Shown piece after piece: positions 8,882 through 17,167 of a stretch of 64,000 bases of DNA. Every line of letters starts with the position of its first letter. Positions within the stretch are counted from its first letter, which is position 1. The DNA comes from Chryseobacterium vaccae. Its GTDB lineage: Bacteria; Bacteroidota; Bacteroidia; Flavobacteriales; Weeksellaceae. The translations under genes were made by a program, and so were the position numbers. The DNA lies in the NCBI RefSeq assembly GCF_009602705.1, contig NZ_VSWH01000001.1, positions 1,488,001 through 1,552,000 on the forward strand, given 5' to 3'. The notes under the pieces are model-generated. The model made no database searches. It saw only the letters and a program-made list of their open reading frames with translations, and had not been told where the DNA came from.

Positions 8882-10045
8882 TTAAGGCTGCGTTGAATTG
8901 ATGTTATCAGTACACCTCTCCTTGTTGCTTATTTTCTGTATTAAAATCCTGTTCTTCAGTTTTGCAGAGGATTTTTCAATAATTAATCTATAAAACAGTC
9001 CTCCTGCAATACAGCCTGACAGGCAAATCAAAAGACTTAGATTATCTGAAGACTGAATATTCAGCTTTTCAAGAAGAAACTGGACCATATGAATAATTCC
9101 CTTATGAGAAAGGTAAACCGCATATGACAATCCGGCCAGCTGGGATGTAATATAAGATTTTGTTCTGAACAGGAATGAAGTTTCCGAAACCGCAGCCATC
9201 ACGATTATACCATAGCTCAATGCCACAAAAGTAAATCCGAATATAGAAGCCATTTCTGAAACCTGATCTCTGCAAAACCAAAATGAAAGGGATAACAGTA
9301 CAACTCCCAGTACAAAAAGTAGATTTCCGTTATGGTGAACCATTCGTTTAGTCTTTGTTGAATGATTCATCAGAAAACCGACAAGAACTCCAACCGCAAG
9401 ACCATCCAGCCGTGTATGGGTAGGATAATAAATATTCATATACCAGTTTTTCCAGAAATCTGGGGAATCAATAACCGGAATAACATATTCCTTCCAAGCT
9501 ATAACCCTGGCTGTCAATGAAAAAGCAATAAGTAACATACATAATAGTACCATATGCCTGAATAATCTTGTTTTTTGAGTAATCAGAAGCAGCAAGGGAA
9601 GGAAAAAGTAGAACTGCTCTTCAATACATAAAGACCATGCATGGGAAAACGTTCCCCTATTGATAACATCCAGGCCATAGTTCTGGGTAAATGTGATGAA
9701 TTTCCAGAAAGAGGATAATGCTTCTCTTTCCCGGAAAAAAGGAATACAGAAATACAGGAAAAGCGTAAAAACATAGGCAGGAATGATTCTGAAGAAACGT
9801 TTGGTAAAGAATGTTTTTAAGCTAATCCTTCCCTTCTTTTCTATTTCTCTGAACAGCTGACCTGATATGAGAAACCCGCTGAGCACAAAGAACAGATCAA
9901 CGCCCGTCCACCCGAATTGTCCGACAATATCAATCCATTCCGGATGTTTAAATGCGCGGTAATGATATAGTAATACCAATGCGATAGCCAATGCCCGCAG
10001 GTGATCCAATCCATGAAGTTTGTCTGATGAGTTTTCTATAACCAT
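8882..10045 (-). CDS. Acyltransferase 3 family membrane protein (OafA-like)
   Basis: This 387-residue integral membrane protein has about ten hydrophobic helices. It carries the family signatures GLDHLRALAIALVLLYHY at the N-terminus, with the expected His, and FFVLSGFLISGQLF around residues 50-65. A later stretch RFFRIIPAYVFTLF gives the conserved R-x-x-R-I-x-P segment. The family moves acetyl or other acyl groups from CoA to sugars of surface polysaccharides or lipids. The substrate cannot be read from sequence. The gene appears monocistronic and is convergent with the lipoprotein gene. No fused SGNH domain is present. Confidence 0.85.
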   Translation of the reverse strand: MVIENSSDKLHGLDHLRALAIALVLLYHYRAFKHPEWIDIVGQFGWTGVDLFFVLSGFLISGQLFREIEKKGRISLKTFFTKRFFRIIPAYVFTLFLYFCIPFFREREALSSFWKFITFTQNYGLDVINRGTFSHAWSLCIEEQFYFFLPLLLLITQKTRLFRHMVLLCMLLIAFSLTARVIAWKEYVIPVIDSPDFWKNWYMNIYYPTHTRLDGLAVGVLVGFLMNHSTKTKRMVHHNGNLLFVLGVVLLSLSFWFCRDQVSEMASIFGFTFVALSYGIIVMAAVSETSFLFRTKSYITSQLAGLSYAVYLSHKGIIHMVQFLLEKLNIQSSDNLSLLICLSGCIAGGLFYRLIIEKSSAKLKNRILIQKISNKERCTDNINSTQP

Positions 10046-10213
10046 TTTTCCTGCAAATATGCGTTTGCCTGAAACTCATTTTTAACAGAAACTGCAGATA
10101 ACAGGCTAAGACAGGCAGACGGTTGGATATGTTGTCTGGATGACAATCTCTGCCTTCCATCATCAATCTGAATATTTTGACAGGAATTTCACCCATCTTG
10201 TATCCGGATTTTA

Positions 10214-10221
10214 TATTTTTG
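10214..10221 (+). promoter_or_regulatory. Candidate -7 box at the histidine kinase start
   Basis: TATTTTTG fits TAnnTTTG and ends 6 bp before ATG 10228. Transcription would then start at or next to the ATG, giving a leaderless or nearly leaderless mRNA, and the upstream in-frame ATG at 10177 would not be used. No convincing -33 element was found, so this is tentative. Confidence 0.3.
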
Positions 10222-10227
10222 AAAATA

Positions 10228-11292
10228 ATGAAAGCTGCATCAGAAAATCCCCTCAAAAAGAACCTATATTTTCAGTTTTTCTTCTGGACTGCCTTATTTT
10301 TATTCGGAACAGCCAGAAGTTACAGTGAATACGAAAAGGGAGCATTCCATAATTTGATTATTTATAACTTTTGCCACTGGATTTTTCAGATCGCAGGAGC
10401 CAATTTCATTTATTATGTTCTGGTCCGTAAATTCCTTGACACTAAAAAATACCTTCAGTTTTCCTTATATTTTCTAATCTGCATTTATCTTATTTCTGTT
10501 GTGAACAGACTCTTCATTGTTTATGGAGCTGAACCTTTTTTCATGAAAATTCCGCAAGACAGCCTGATCAGTATTTTTACAGACATTGGGTATCTTTTAC
10601 CACATTACAGCTTTCCGATTGTCAGCGGGACATTTATGTTTACGGCTGTCATGTTTTTTATACGATATAAAGACGAAAAGGAAAACACCCTGATATTACA
10701 GAAAGAAAAAGCAGAACTGGAACTGAAATCTTTGAAATCCCAGCTAAATCCTCATTTTCTGTTCAATACGCTGAATAATATCTATTCCCTTTCATTAATC
10801 GGATCTGAAAAAACATCAGAATCCATCAATCGTCTTGCTCATATTTTTGACTATATTCTATACAAAGCTCCTAAAAATCAAATTCTTATTTCGGAAGAGC
10901 TTGCGGTTATTGGTGATTACATTGCACTCGAAAGTCTGCGTTACCATGAAGGAAGACTAAAGATCACCCAAACCATACAACCCGACTGTACAGGAATTAT
11001 TCCTCCTTTGATTTATCTTACTTTGGTTGAAAATGCATTCAAACATAGTTCTGCCACAGCTTACGGACAGACAAAAATCAGAATAGAAGTACAGATGGAA
11101 AACGGGTATTCAATATTCAGAATAGAAAACACCTGCCAAAGTAACAGGAATACAGCTGAAACTCAGGGAATCGGTTTACAGAATATTGAACAGCAGCTCC
11201 GGCATCATTATCAGAGTCAATTTGTATTCAATGTTTCAAAAGAAAACAATATTTTTAAAGCTGAAATAAAAACTCCTCCGGCCTATGATTAA
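10228..11292 (+). CDS. LytS/YehU-type sensor histidine kinase
   Basis: The protein has 354 residues from ATG 10228. An in-frame ATG at 10177 exists, but the extra 17 residues look like non-coding DNA. Four hydrophobic segments in the first 165 residues form the membrane sensor. The kinase core has the LytS-type H-box LNPHFLFNTLNNIYSL and the N-box LVENAFKHS, followed by a degenerate ATP lid with GIGLQNI. It should autophosphorylate on the H-box histidine and pass phosphate to the overlapping response regulator at 11285. No periplasmic ligand-binding domain is evident, so a membrane-state signal is plausible. Confidence 0.9.
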   Translation: MKAASENPLKKNLYFQFFFWTALFLFGTARSYSEYEKGAFHNLIIYNFCHWIFQIAGANFIYYVLVRKFLDTKKYLQFSLYFLICIYLISVVNRLFIVYGAEPFFMKIPQDSLISIFTDIGYLLPHYSFPIVSGTFMFTAVMFFIRYKDEKENTLILQKEKAELELKSLKSQLNPHFLFNTLNNIYSLSLIGSEKTSESINRLAHIFDYILYKAPKNQILISEELAVIGDYIALESLRYHEGRLKITQTIQPDCTGIIPPLIYLTLVENAFKHSSATAYGQTKIRIEVQMENGYSIFRIENTCQSNRNTAETQGIGLQNIEQQLRHHYQSQFVFNVSKENNIFKAEIKTPPAYD

Positions 11293-11980
11293 CTGTATCA
11301 TTGTAGATGACGAACCTTTAGCCTCTTCCCTGCTGGAAAAACATATTGCCATAATCAGCAGCCTCCAATTGATTGGAAAAGCAGAAAATGCGATGGAAGC
11401 CTATCAGTTGCTGCAAACAAAATCAGTAGACCTGATGTTCCTAGACATCGAGATGCCTCATTTAAACGGAATTGATTTTTTAAGGTCTCTTTCTCATCGG
11501 CCTAAAATAATTTTCACTACTGCTTACCGTGATTTTGCGCTGGAAGGTTTCGAATTGGAAGCCGTAGACTATCTTCTGAAGCCCATCACTTTTGAACGTT
11601 TTTTCAAATCTGTGGAACGTATTTTAAGGGATAAAAAAGATTCTGAAGAGGATTTTATTATTTTCAAAACAGAAGGAATGAGCCGGAAAATTTCAGTACG
11701 GGAAATTATTTATTTTGAAAGCCAGGGAAATGATGTAAAAACATTTCTGACCAATAATGAAAGTTTCATTTCCAAAAACAAGATGACAGATCTGGAAGCA
11801 GCTTTATCTGATAAAGGTTTTATTAGAATCCACAGGTCGTTTATGATCAATTCCAATTATATAACGGCTTTTAGCAATCAGGAAGTTGTACTGAACCCTT
11901 ATACGGTTCCTGTAGGAAGAAGCTACAAAAATGAGTTCGATGCTTTTATTGCGAAGCTTTCTGAGAAACGTTTATTATAA
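11285..11980 (+). CDS. LytTR-type response regulator
   Basis: This 231-residue protein has a CheY-like receiver (about 1-120) with acidic pocket VDDEP, phosphoacceptor Asp in LMFLDIEMP, conserved Thr in FTTAY and Lys in LLKPI. A LytTR DNA-binding domain (about 135-231) follows, with the hallmark FIRIHRSFMINSNYI. It overlaps the kinase gene by 8 bp, so the two form one cotranscribed LytS/LytR-type pair. Targets are unknown. No terminator follows immediately; the next hairpin is about 290 bp downstream at 12271. Confidence 0.92.
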   Translation: MINCIIVDDEPLASSLLEKHIAIISSLQLIGKAENAMEAYQLLQTKSVDLMFLDIEMPHLNGIDFLRSLSHRPKIIFTTAYRDFALEGFELEAVDYLLKPITFERFFKSVERILRDKKDSEEDFIIFKTEGMSRKISVREIIYFESQGNDVKTFLTNNESFISKNKMTDLEAALSDKGFIRIHRSFMINSNYITAFSNQEVVLNPYTVPVGRSYKNEFDAFIAKLSEKRLL

Positions 11981-12270
11981 AACGTAGCATTATTGAGGGA
12001 TTACAGCAAAACTTAAAGGTATTTTTATATATTTAGTGAAAATTTCAGAAGCAAAAAATATCTGTTTTACAAAGCTACAGTGGGATTTTATACAATAGTT
12101 TAACATAGGGAAATAAGCTGAACTGACACCCTCAAACAGTAGTAAGCATTAGTTAAAGCAAAAAAACAAATGATGAGAAATTTTAAATACTAAAATACAC
12201 TGATAAAAATTTCCTCAACATTGATAGAATAGAGGTTTATAATTAAATTTATTGTTTCTGTAAAGAAGAT

Positions 12271-12297
12271 GCCAATGCGGTGAGTATTGGCTTTTTT
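12271..12297 (+). terminator. Intrinsic terminator in a gene-free region
   Basis: GCCAAT (12271-12276) pairs with ATTGGC (12286-12291) and is followed directly by a T-run. It lies 290 bp downstream of the response-regulator stop and no gene ends near it. Confidence 0.7.
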
Positions 12298-12556
12298 ACT
12301 GATCTTAAAAACGATATATTCCCGTAGTGCAGATAATATATTAATTTTTTATAGATTTTATTCTAAATTATCATTACACACATTAAACACTGTATATAAA
12401 TAACTTACATCACAAACAACCCTATTATATTACTAAGCTGGCCGAATAGTAAAATTTAACTTTTCACCCATAAAAACCTGATTTTCAAAGCAGTGACCAT
12501 ACGAAGACATACATAACATCTATGCGCAAGCTCCTATGGATATTAAAAAAAAGTAT

Positions 12557-12564
12557 TATTTTTG
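12557..12564 (+). promoter_or_regulatory. Candidate -7 box for the secreted protein at 12646
   Basis: TATTTTTG fits TAnnTTTG and lies 81 bp before ATG 12646. It also places any TTG-initiated start at 12562 within the promoter, which favours the ATG. Confidence 0.4.
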
Positions 12565-12645
12565 CCTGAAGGAATAAAGTTGCCCATCAGCATTTTTATT
12601 AGTAATTTTAGTACACCAATTTATAAAACATTAAAATTCATCCAC

Positions 12646-13218
12646 ATGAGAAAAATACTTCTACTCATTACATGTATATTCGGCATTTCAGTTTTCTCAC
12701 AGATTAAAGTGCTGAAAAATGAAAGCTTGGTGGAAATTGGCAAAGATAATTCCGTAGGTTTATATAAAAAAGATGATAAATTTACCATCAACTATCAGGA
12801 TCTGAATACCAGTAACCTGAATACCATAAGGTCTTTTTCTTTTCAGAATCTGGATGGTGATGTTTCTGGCCTGTATACCCTTATTATGGAAGGCTTTACA
12901 ACAGTTCCGGAAGCAAATGTTGTACTGGAGCTTCCCAATGATATTATTGAACTTCATTACGAAAAAAACTATGGCCAGCCGACCATGCAGTTTATCCAGT
13001 ACATTAACAAAAACCGTAAGTATGTAGGAAAATCGCAGTTTTTAACGAAGAAACAGATGGAAAAGGTTTTCGGGAGAACCAACGGAAAATATACGATGTA
13101 TGATAAGCCTGCAGCTCCCACTCATCAGGTTAATACCTCAAAGCCCGCTGCGAACCAGGCATCTACTGCTGCACCCGCTTCAAACAGCAGCAATAAAAAC
13201 AAAAAATCAAAAAAATAA
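12646..13218 (+). CDS. Secreted protein of unknown function with Ala/Pro/Ser and Lys-rich tail
   Basis: The protein has 190 residues from ATG 12646, where a clean signal peptide begins (MRKILLLITCIFGISVFSQ). The mature part has a predicted mixed alpha/beta region (about 25-145). A low-complexity tail follows: Pro/Ala/Thr/Ser-rich, then a very basic end (NKNKKSKK). The tail is unlike a T9SS sorting domain, so the protein is probably periplasmic. I do not recognise the family. A rho-independent terminator follows at 13242. The position before gldA may be fortuitous, since gldA has its own promoter-like box. Confidence 0.75.
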   Translation: MRKILLLITCIFGISVFSQIKVLKNESLVEIGKDNSVGLYKKDDKFTINYQDLNTSNLNTIRSFSFQNLDGDVSGLYTLIMEGFTTVPEANVVLELPNDIIELHYEKNYGQPTMQFIQYINKNRKYVGKSQFLTKKQMEKVFGRTNGKYTMYDKPAAPTHQVNTSKPAANQASTAAPASNSSNKNKKSKK

Positions 13219-13241
13219 ACATATTTTTTCAATATTACTGA

Positions 13242-13267
13242 ACTCATTCATCTGAATGAGTTTTTTT
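13242..13267 (+). terminator. Intrinsic terminator before gldA
   Basis: ACTCATTCA (13242-13250) and TGAATGAGT (13253-13261) are complementary, and a run of seven T follows. It separates the secreted protein from gldA. Confidence 0.75.
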
Positions 13268-13272
13268 ATTTT

Positions 13273-13280
13273 TACTTTTG
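13273..13280 (+). promoter_or_regulatory. Candidate -7 box for gldA
   Basis: TACTTTTG fits TAnnTTTG and lies 20 bp upstream of the gldA ATG at 13300, directly after the preceding terminator. No clear -33 TTG was found. Confidence 0.45.
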
Positions 13281-13299
13281 CAGAAAGACAATACCTATT

Positions 13300-14001
13300 A
13301 TGCCGCTTCAGATAATCAATTTGACCAAGAAATTTGGCGAACAGACCGCACTTGACCAGATCAACATTTCTATTGATAAAAATGAAATCATCGGACTTCT
13401 CGGACCCAATGGTGCGGGAAAATCTACCCTGATGAAATCCATTGTCGGTGCTTTGAAAATTGATCAGGGTGAAATTATCTTTAACGGAATGAATATTGCT
13501 GAAAATGAAATTGCCTGTAAAAGAAAAATAGGTTTTCTTCCCGAGAACAACCCGTTGTACCTGGAAATGTACATCAAAGAATATCTTCAGTTTGTGGCCA
13601 ATATTCATAAAATTCCGGCCTCCAGAGTAGATGAAGTGATCGAGCTGGTAGGCATTACTCCTGAAAAATCAAAAAAGATAGGGCAACTGTCTAAAGGATA
13701 TAAACAAAGAGTCGGGCTTGCCCAGGCTATTATCCATCAGCCGGATTTACTGATTCTGGACGAACCTACCAATGGTCTTGATCCTAATCAGATTATTGAG
13801 ATCCGGAATGTTGTGAAAGAAATCGGGCAGCAGAAAACTGTTCTTCTCTCTACCCACATCATGCAGGAGGTAGAAGCATTATGTTCGCGGGTTATTCTGA
13901 TTCATAAAGGGGTAATTCTTCAGGACTGCCCTATTGATGAGTTCAAAGGCAGATTCAACAGCCTGGAAGAAGCTTTTGCAAGCTATACGGCTGTTTCATA
14001 A
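13300..14001 (+). CDS. gldA: GldA-type ABC transporter ATP-binding protein
   Basis: This 233-residue ABC ATPase has Walker A GPNGAGKST (about 35-43), signature LSKGYKQR, Walker B LLILDEP and switch His in LSTHIMQEVEA. The stretch IGFLPENNPLYLEMYIKEYL and the signature region match what I recall of Flavobacterium GldA, the ATPase that with GldF and GldG forms a transporter needed for gliding and linked to T9SS function. It is shorter than the roughly 300-residue Flavobacterium protein, ending soon after the switch region. GldF and GldG homologues are not in this window, so the partner permease must lie elsewhere if the assignment holds. The next gene starts 5 bp downstream. Confidence 0.85.
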   Translation: MPLQIINLTKKFGEQTALDQINISIDKNEIIGLLGPNGAGKSTLMKSIVGALKIDQGEIIFNGMNIAENEIACKRKIGFLPENNPLYLEMYIKEYLQFVANIHKIPASRVDEVIELVGITPEKSKKIGQLSKGYKQRVGLAQAIIHQPDLLILDEPTNGLDPNQIIEIRNVVKEIGQQKTVLLSTHIMQEVEALCSRVILIHKGVILQDCPIDEFKGRFNSLEEAFASYTAVS

Positions 14002-14006
14002 TTATC

Positions 14007-15047
14007 ATGGAATTTTCTGTTACCAACGGACAGGGAATTATCAGACTTGTGTTTGATGGTTTTGCCAGCTGCCTGAGCATACGGCGTCCTGTTGCTGTCA
14101 ACTGGCCTGATTGCAGAGGCAGTGTGGGTGAATACTATGCTGTATCTGAACTTTCAAAAGAAGAACAGATCAGTATGGCCGATCAGCTTAACCGGGCTCT
14201 CATGGATAGTACAGAAGAAGAAATAATGACCGGCATTCAGGATTTCCTGCAACTTTTTGAAAATGGGACCTATCAAGTATATCTGGGAAATATGCCGTTT
14301 GACAATACGGATTTCCACACCTATAGATCTTTACCTGCTGATAAGGTGCAATCTAATAGTGGTTTTTTTTCAGGCTGGTTTTATCCTATTAAGGATTTCG
14401 ATCATATTCTTACTCTGGAAAGCAGCAGTATTGATGAAGCAAGAGTTGTCTATTATATGGACCTTATCCGGAAAGGAGCGTGCCCCAAAGCAGTGGTATT
14501 CTGCCATCTTTACTATTCAGACCCTGAAATGAGCACTTCCTTTATTCTGGACGGCCATCATAAAATAGAAGCCTATATCCGCCTGAAAATGGATATTCCT
14601 GCCATTTTCATCCACAAAGAGAACGAAGGTTATGAAACAGTCCGGGATCTGATGCACGATGCCCGTCTTCTACTCAATGATAATGAATTTGAACACCTGT
14701 TTCAGAATGATGACGAAAATATTCCTGAAATTAAATTTACAGATGATGAAATGCTGACTGCTGAACTGGACAGAATTCTCAGGTCATCCGAAAGAATCGA
14801 CACGGGAATTATCAATATTCTGATCAGGCATCATAAGTCGGGATCTCCGGAAGATAAAACATGGCTGGATAAGCGTTTTGAAGCATTGAGGACTAATATC
14901 AATATAAATCTTTTCAATGATAATAAAAACCTTCTGACCTTTTCCCGGCAGTATGTAGAAAAATACAGAAGCTACGGATGGTTTTCAAAAACTATTAAAC
15001 ATCATTACGAGCTGGACAGCTGGATCCGGGAAACCATTTTAATATAA
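14007..15047 (+). CDS. Uncharacterised protein with ParB/sulfiredoxin-like motif
   Basis: This 346-residue soluble protein begins 5 bp after gldA, so it is probably cotranscribed. I do not recognise the family as a whole. Residues 179-195 (FILDGHHKIEAYIRLKM, followed by DIPAIFI) match the core of the ParB N-terminal/sulfiredoxin fold, where GHHR/K binds phosphate or nucleotide. The rest is acidic and helical with no signal peptide or membrane segment. A CTP-dependent or nucleotide-handling role is possible but unproven. The link with a gliding ABC ATPase is unexplained. Confidence 0.75.
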   Translation: MEFSVTNGQGIIRLVFDGFASCLSIRRPVAVNWPDCRGSVGEYYAVSELSKEEQISMADQLNRALMDSTEEEIMTGIQDFLQLFENGTYQVYLGNMPFDNTDFHTYRSLPADKVQSNSGFFSGWFYPIKDFDHILTLESSSIDEARVVYYMDLIRKGACPKAVVFCHLYYSDPEMSTSFILDGHHKIEAYIRLKMDIPAIFIHKENEGYETVRDLMHDARLLLNDNEFEHLFQNDDENIPEIKFTDDEMLTAELDRILRSSERIDTGIINILIRHHKSGSPEDKTWLDKRFEALRTNININLFNDNKNLLTFSRQYVEKYRSYGWFSKTIKHHYELDSWIRETILI

Positions 15048-15055
15048 AATGGCTT

Positions 15056-15063
15056 TATTTTTG
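15056..15063 (+). promoter_or_regulatory. Candidate -7 box for the gene at 15098
   Basis: TATTTTTG fits TAnnTTTG and lies 35 bp upstream of ATG 15098. A matching -33 element is not obvious. Confidence 0.4.
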
Positions 15064-15097
15064 ATGGGCAATTAATCTCAACAATAACCAATACAAA

Positions 15098-15541
15098 ATG
15101 ACCAAAAAAATTGTACTAGGAATTTTCTGCGTTGCCCAGTTTTCCTTCATGAACGCTAAAAATCTTGCAGACGGAGCATTAACGCTTAGTCATACAGCTT
15201 CTCACAGCTTTTTCCAGCAGGTTCCCAAAACAGTAATCATCAAGACCAAAAAGTTTAAGATCCGAATTGATAAACAGCCCAATGGCAAATATCTGTACCA
15301 ATCATGGGGAGCGAATTCCAGCATCACCACTAAACCTCATATGATCATCAGCGATGGTGAACTGGTTCCTGACGGTAGTGGAGGCAATTATTCCATCGTT
15401 TTTAACAATAATGGCTATACGTACCAGGTCTGGAGAAATTACTTGACAGATTCTGCAAAAAAACCTCCTTATACTTTAACGGTTACAGATAATAATGACC
15501 AGGAGATCGTAAATGAATATGGAACTGTAGTGAAAAAATAA
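15098..15541 (+). CDS. Small secreted protein of unknown function
   Basis: This 147-residue protein has a signal peptide (about 1-20, MNAKN). The rest is predicted beta-rich (VIIKTKKFKIRIDKQPNGKYLYQSWG, IVFNNNGYTYQVWRNY). It has no cysteine in the mature part and no sorting domain, so it is probably periplasmic. Its own -7 box upstream and a terminator at 15549 suggest a monocistronic unit. I do not recognise a named family. Confidence 0.75.
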   Translation: MTKKIVLGIFCVAQFSFMNAKNLADGALTLSHTASHSFFQQVPKTVIIKTKKFKIRIDKQPNGKYLYQSWGANSSITTKPHMIISDGELVPDGSGGNYSIVFNNNGYTYQVWRNYLTDSAKKPPYTLTVTDNNDQEIVNEYGTVVKK

Positions 15542-15548
15542 AGAAAGA

Positions 15549-15573
15549 ATCCTGCTGCTATGCAGGATTTTTT
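15549..15573 (+). terminator. Intrinsic terminator
   Basis: ATCCTGC (15549-15555) pairs with GCAGGAT (15562-15568), followed by a T-run, 8 bp after the stop of the secreted-protein gene. Confidence 0.8.
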
Positions 15574-15582
15574 ATACCTGCA

Positions 15583-15870
15583 ATGAATAAATCACTGATA
15601 CTTCCGGCTTTAACAGTACTACTGCAGCTATTAAGCACAGGACATCTTTACTATACCTATCAGAATGGAAGCACCCAGATACCGGCTGCATTTATTGAAC
15701 TGATCATTCTTGCTGCTGCCAATACAGTCATACTGATCCTATTTTATGTTCTTTTTTATAAAAATTCTTCCCCGCGGAACTTTTGGGAGATTCCAGCGTT
15801 TATTGCCTGGATCACCATTATTTTTACATTGATCTGTACTCTCTTTATGTGGGGGAATATCGTGGGATAA
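15583..15870 (+). CDS. Small three-helix membrane protein
   Basis: This 95-residue protein has three predicted transmembrane helices (about 5-22, 35-58 and 70-92). Short polar loops include TYQNGSTQIP and FYKNSSPRNFWE. No family is recognised. It begins 42 bp after the preceding stop, just past a terminator, and is convergent with the patatin gene. Codon use and helix pattern support a real gene; function unknown. Confidence 0.65.
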   Translation: MNKSLILPALTVLLQLLSTGHLYYTYQNGSTQIPAAFIELIILAAANTVILILFYVLFYKNSSPRNFWEIPAFIAWITIIFTLICTLFMWGNIVG

Positions 15871-15909
15871 AAAAACGAATCAGCAGCTCGCGGTGAAGTC
15901 AGGATTATA

Positions 15910-16710
15910 TTAGGTTCCGGATTTTCTGAGCTCTGTATGAAAACGGCTGGTTTCAAAGCTTTCTTCGGCTGCTCTGTACCCGATGTTGAAGATTTGGTCC
16001 AGACGGTCTTTTTTTCGTTCAAAAGTTCCGTAGGTAGACAGTTGCTGTGAGGAAATGAACCAGTCGCAGTAATCAAATTTTATTTTCTCAATCCTGTAGG
16101 AAAGAAGATCATAGGAACGGGAAACAATAGCTTTAATTGATTTCAGGTCTTTGATATCAATGTCATTAGGTGGAGATACAAAAACACCGATTAGCTTGTC
16201 ACATTCATCGCGGATAATATCAGCGGGAAAGTTATTCAATACCCCTCCATCACAATACATTTGGTCATTAATAATATAAGGGGTTGTAATACCCGGAATG
16301 GAACAGGATGCAATGATAGCGTCTACGACTTCGAAATTTTCATCAAAGATTTTCTGGGTTCCGGAAACAAGCTCTGTGGCTACAATCTTTACTTTGATAT
16401 CCAAATCCCCTAACTTCATATCATGGAAGATAGGTTTAAGATAATTCCTGAAAATAACGGAGGAAACCAGCCCCGGCTGATTAAAAGCAAAATGTTTCCA
16501 ATTGAAAAAGTAAACTGAATTGAAGAATTCAAGAATTTCTTCGGGAGTTTTTCCTACAGCATGAAGACATCCCACAATAGAACCTGCACTGCAGCACGAC
16601 AGGACGTCTACTTCAATATTTTTTTCGTTCAAGAATTTCAACACTCCGGCATGGGCAATTCCTTTGGTACCACCTCCTGACAAAACAAGTCCTACTTTCT
16701 CAAAATTCAT
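15910..16710 (-). CDS. Patatin-like phospholipase
   Basis: This 266-residue protein has the patatin oxyanion-hole motif LSGGGTKGIAHAG (about 10-22) and the catalytic Asp in DGG near residue 150. The nucleophile elbow reads SCCSAGS, so Ser41 is present but the usual first Gly of G-x-S-x-G is Cys39. No signal peptide or membrane helix is seen, so it is cytoplasmic or peripheral. The family hydrolyses acyl chains from lipids. The Gly-to-Cys change is unusual and may alter activity; the rest of the domain is intact and typical of the short bacterial family. Confidence 0.88.
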   Translation of the reverse strand: MNFEKVGLVLSGGGTKGIAHAGVLKFLNEKNIEVDVLSCCSAGSIVGCLHAVGKTPEEILEFFNSVYFFNWKHFAFNQPGLVSSVIFRNYLKPIFHDMKLGDLDIKVKIVATELVSGTQKIFDENFEVVDAIIASCSIPGITTPYIINDQMYCDGGVLNNFPADIIRDECDKLIGVFVSPPNDIDIKDLKSIKAIVSRSYDLLSYRIEKIKFDYCDWFISSQQLSTYGTFERKKDRLDQIFNIGYRAAEESFETSRFHTELRKSGT

Positions 16711-17167
16711 AGAATAAATGTAAGAAAAGACCGCGAGAAAATCAGGTTAATTTTTCTAAATATGCAGATTTTACCATTATTTTAACAGAGGAACTCATTC
16801 CGGATTGCAGTGTTCGTCGAAAAATAAGAAATTTGATTCGGAATATAAGATTAACCTGACTTCGGGTTAAGGAGTTTAAATGTAAAAGGTTGGAGGTTGA
16901 GGTTGGAAGAAGGAGGATGGAGGTTACTTTTTAGTTATACGTATTGAAAGCTACCAGAAAATCAAATTAAATAAAAACAGATCAATATTTGTTCTTAATG
17001 ACTTTCAAAACTTCCTTCTTCCATCATCAAGCTTCAAACCTGCATCCATCAGATATTCTTATCCCGAACTGAGATTAAGATTAGCTAAGCTTCCCTTATC
17101 AATCGGCAAGGATACTGCATTCTTTATCTTTTTATTTCTAAATATTAAACTAAAACCGTTATCAACT
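16711..17167. repeat. Intergenic region with imperfect inverted-repeat element (16849-17080)
   Basis: Ends GATTAACCTGACTTCGGG (from 16849) and CTTATCCCGAACTGAG (from 17058) are imperfect inverted repeats, 17 of 23 positions matching by eye. Inside, a purine-rich left arm (16895-16925, GGAAGAAGGAGGATGG) faces a pyrimidine-rich right arm (17008-17045, CTTCCTTCTTCC). The core at 16904-16969 recurs at 61286-61350. It looks like a non-autonomous dispersed element; no gene is seen. Confidence 0.6.

Larger units (their letters stand above)
11981..12645. other. 665-bp stretch without a convincing gene
   Basis: No plausible protein-coding frame is visible. The region is AT-rich and contains a good intrinsic terminator at 12271-12297 and a TAnnTTTG box at 12557-12564 for the next gene. 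The isolated terminator suggests a long 3' UTR of the response-regulator transcript, or a small RNA ending there. Confidence 0.5.

Noticed and set aside
10177..10227. Upstream ATG start of the histidine kinase
   Set aside because: The extra 17 residues have no support, and a -7 box lies between this ATG and the one at 10228.
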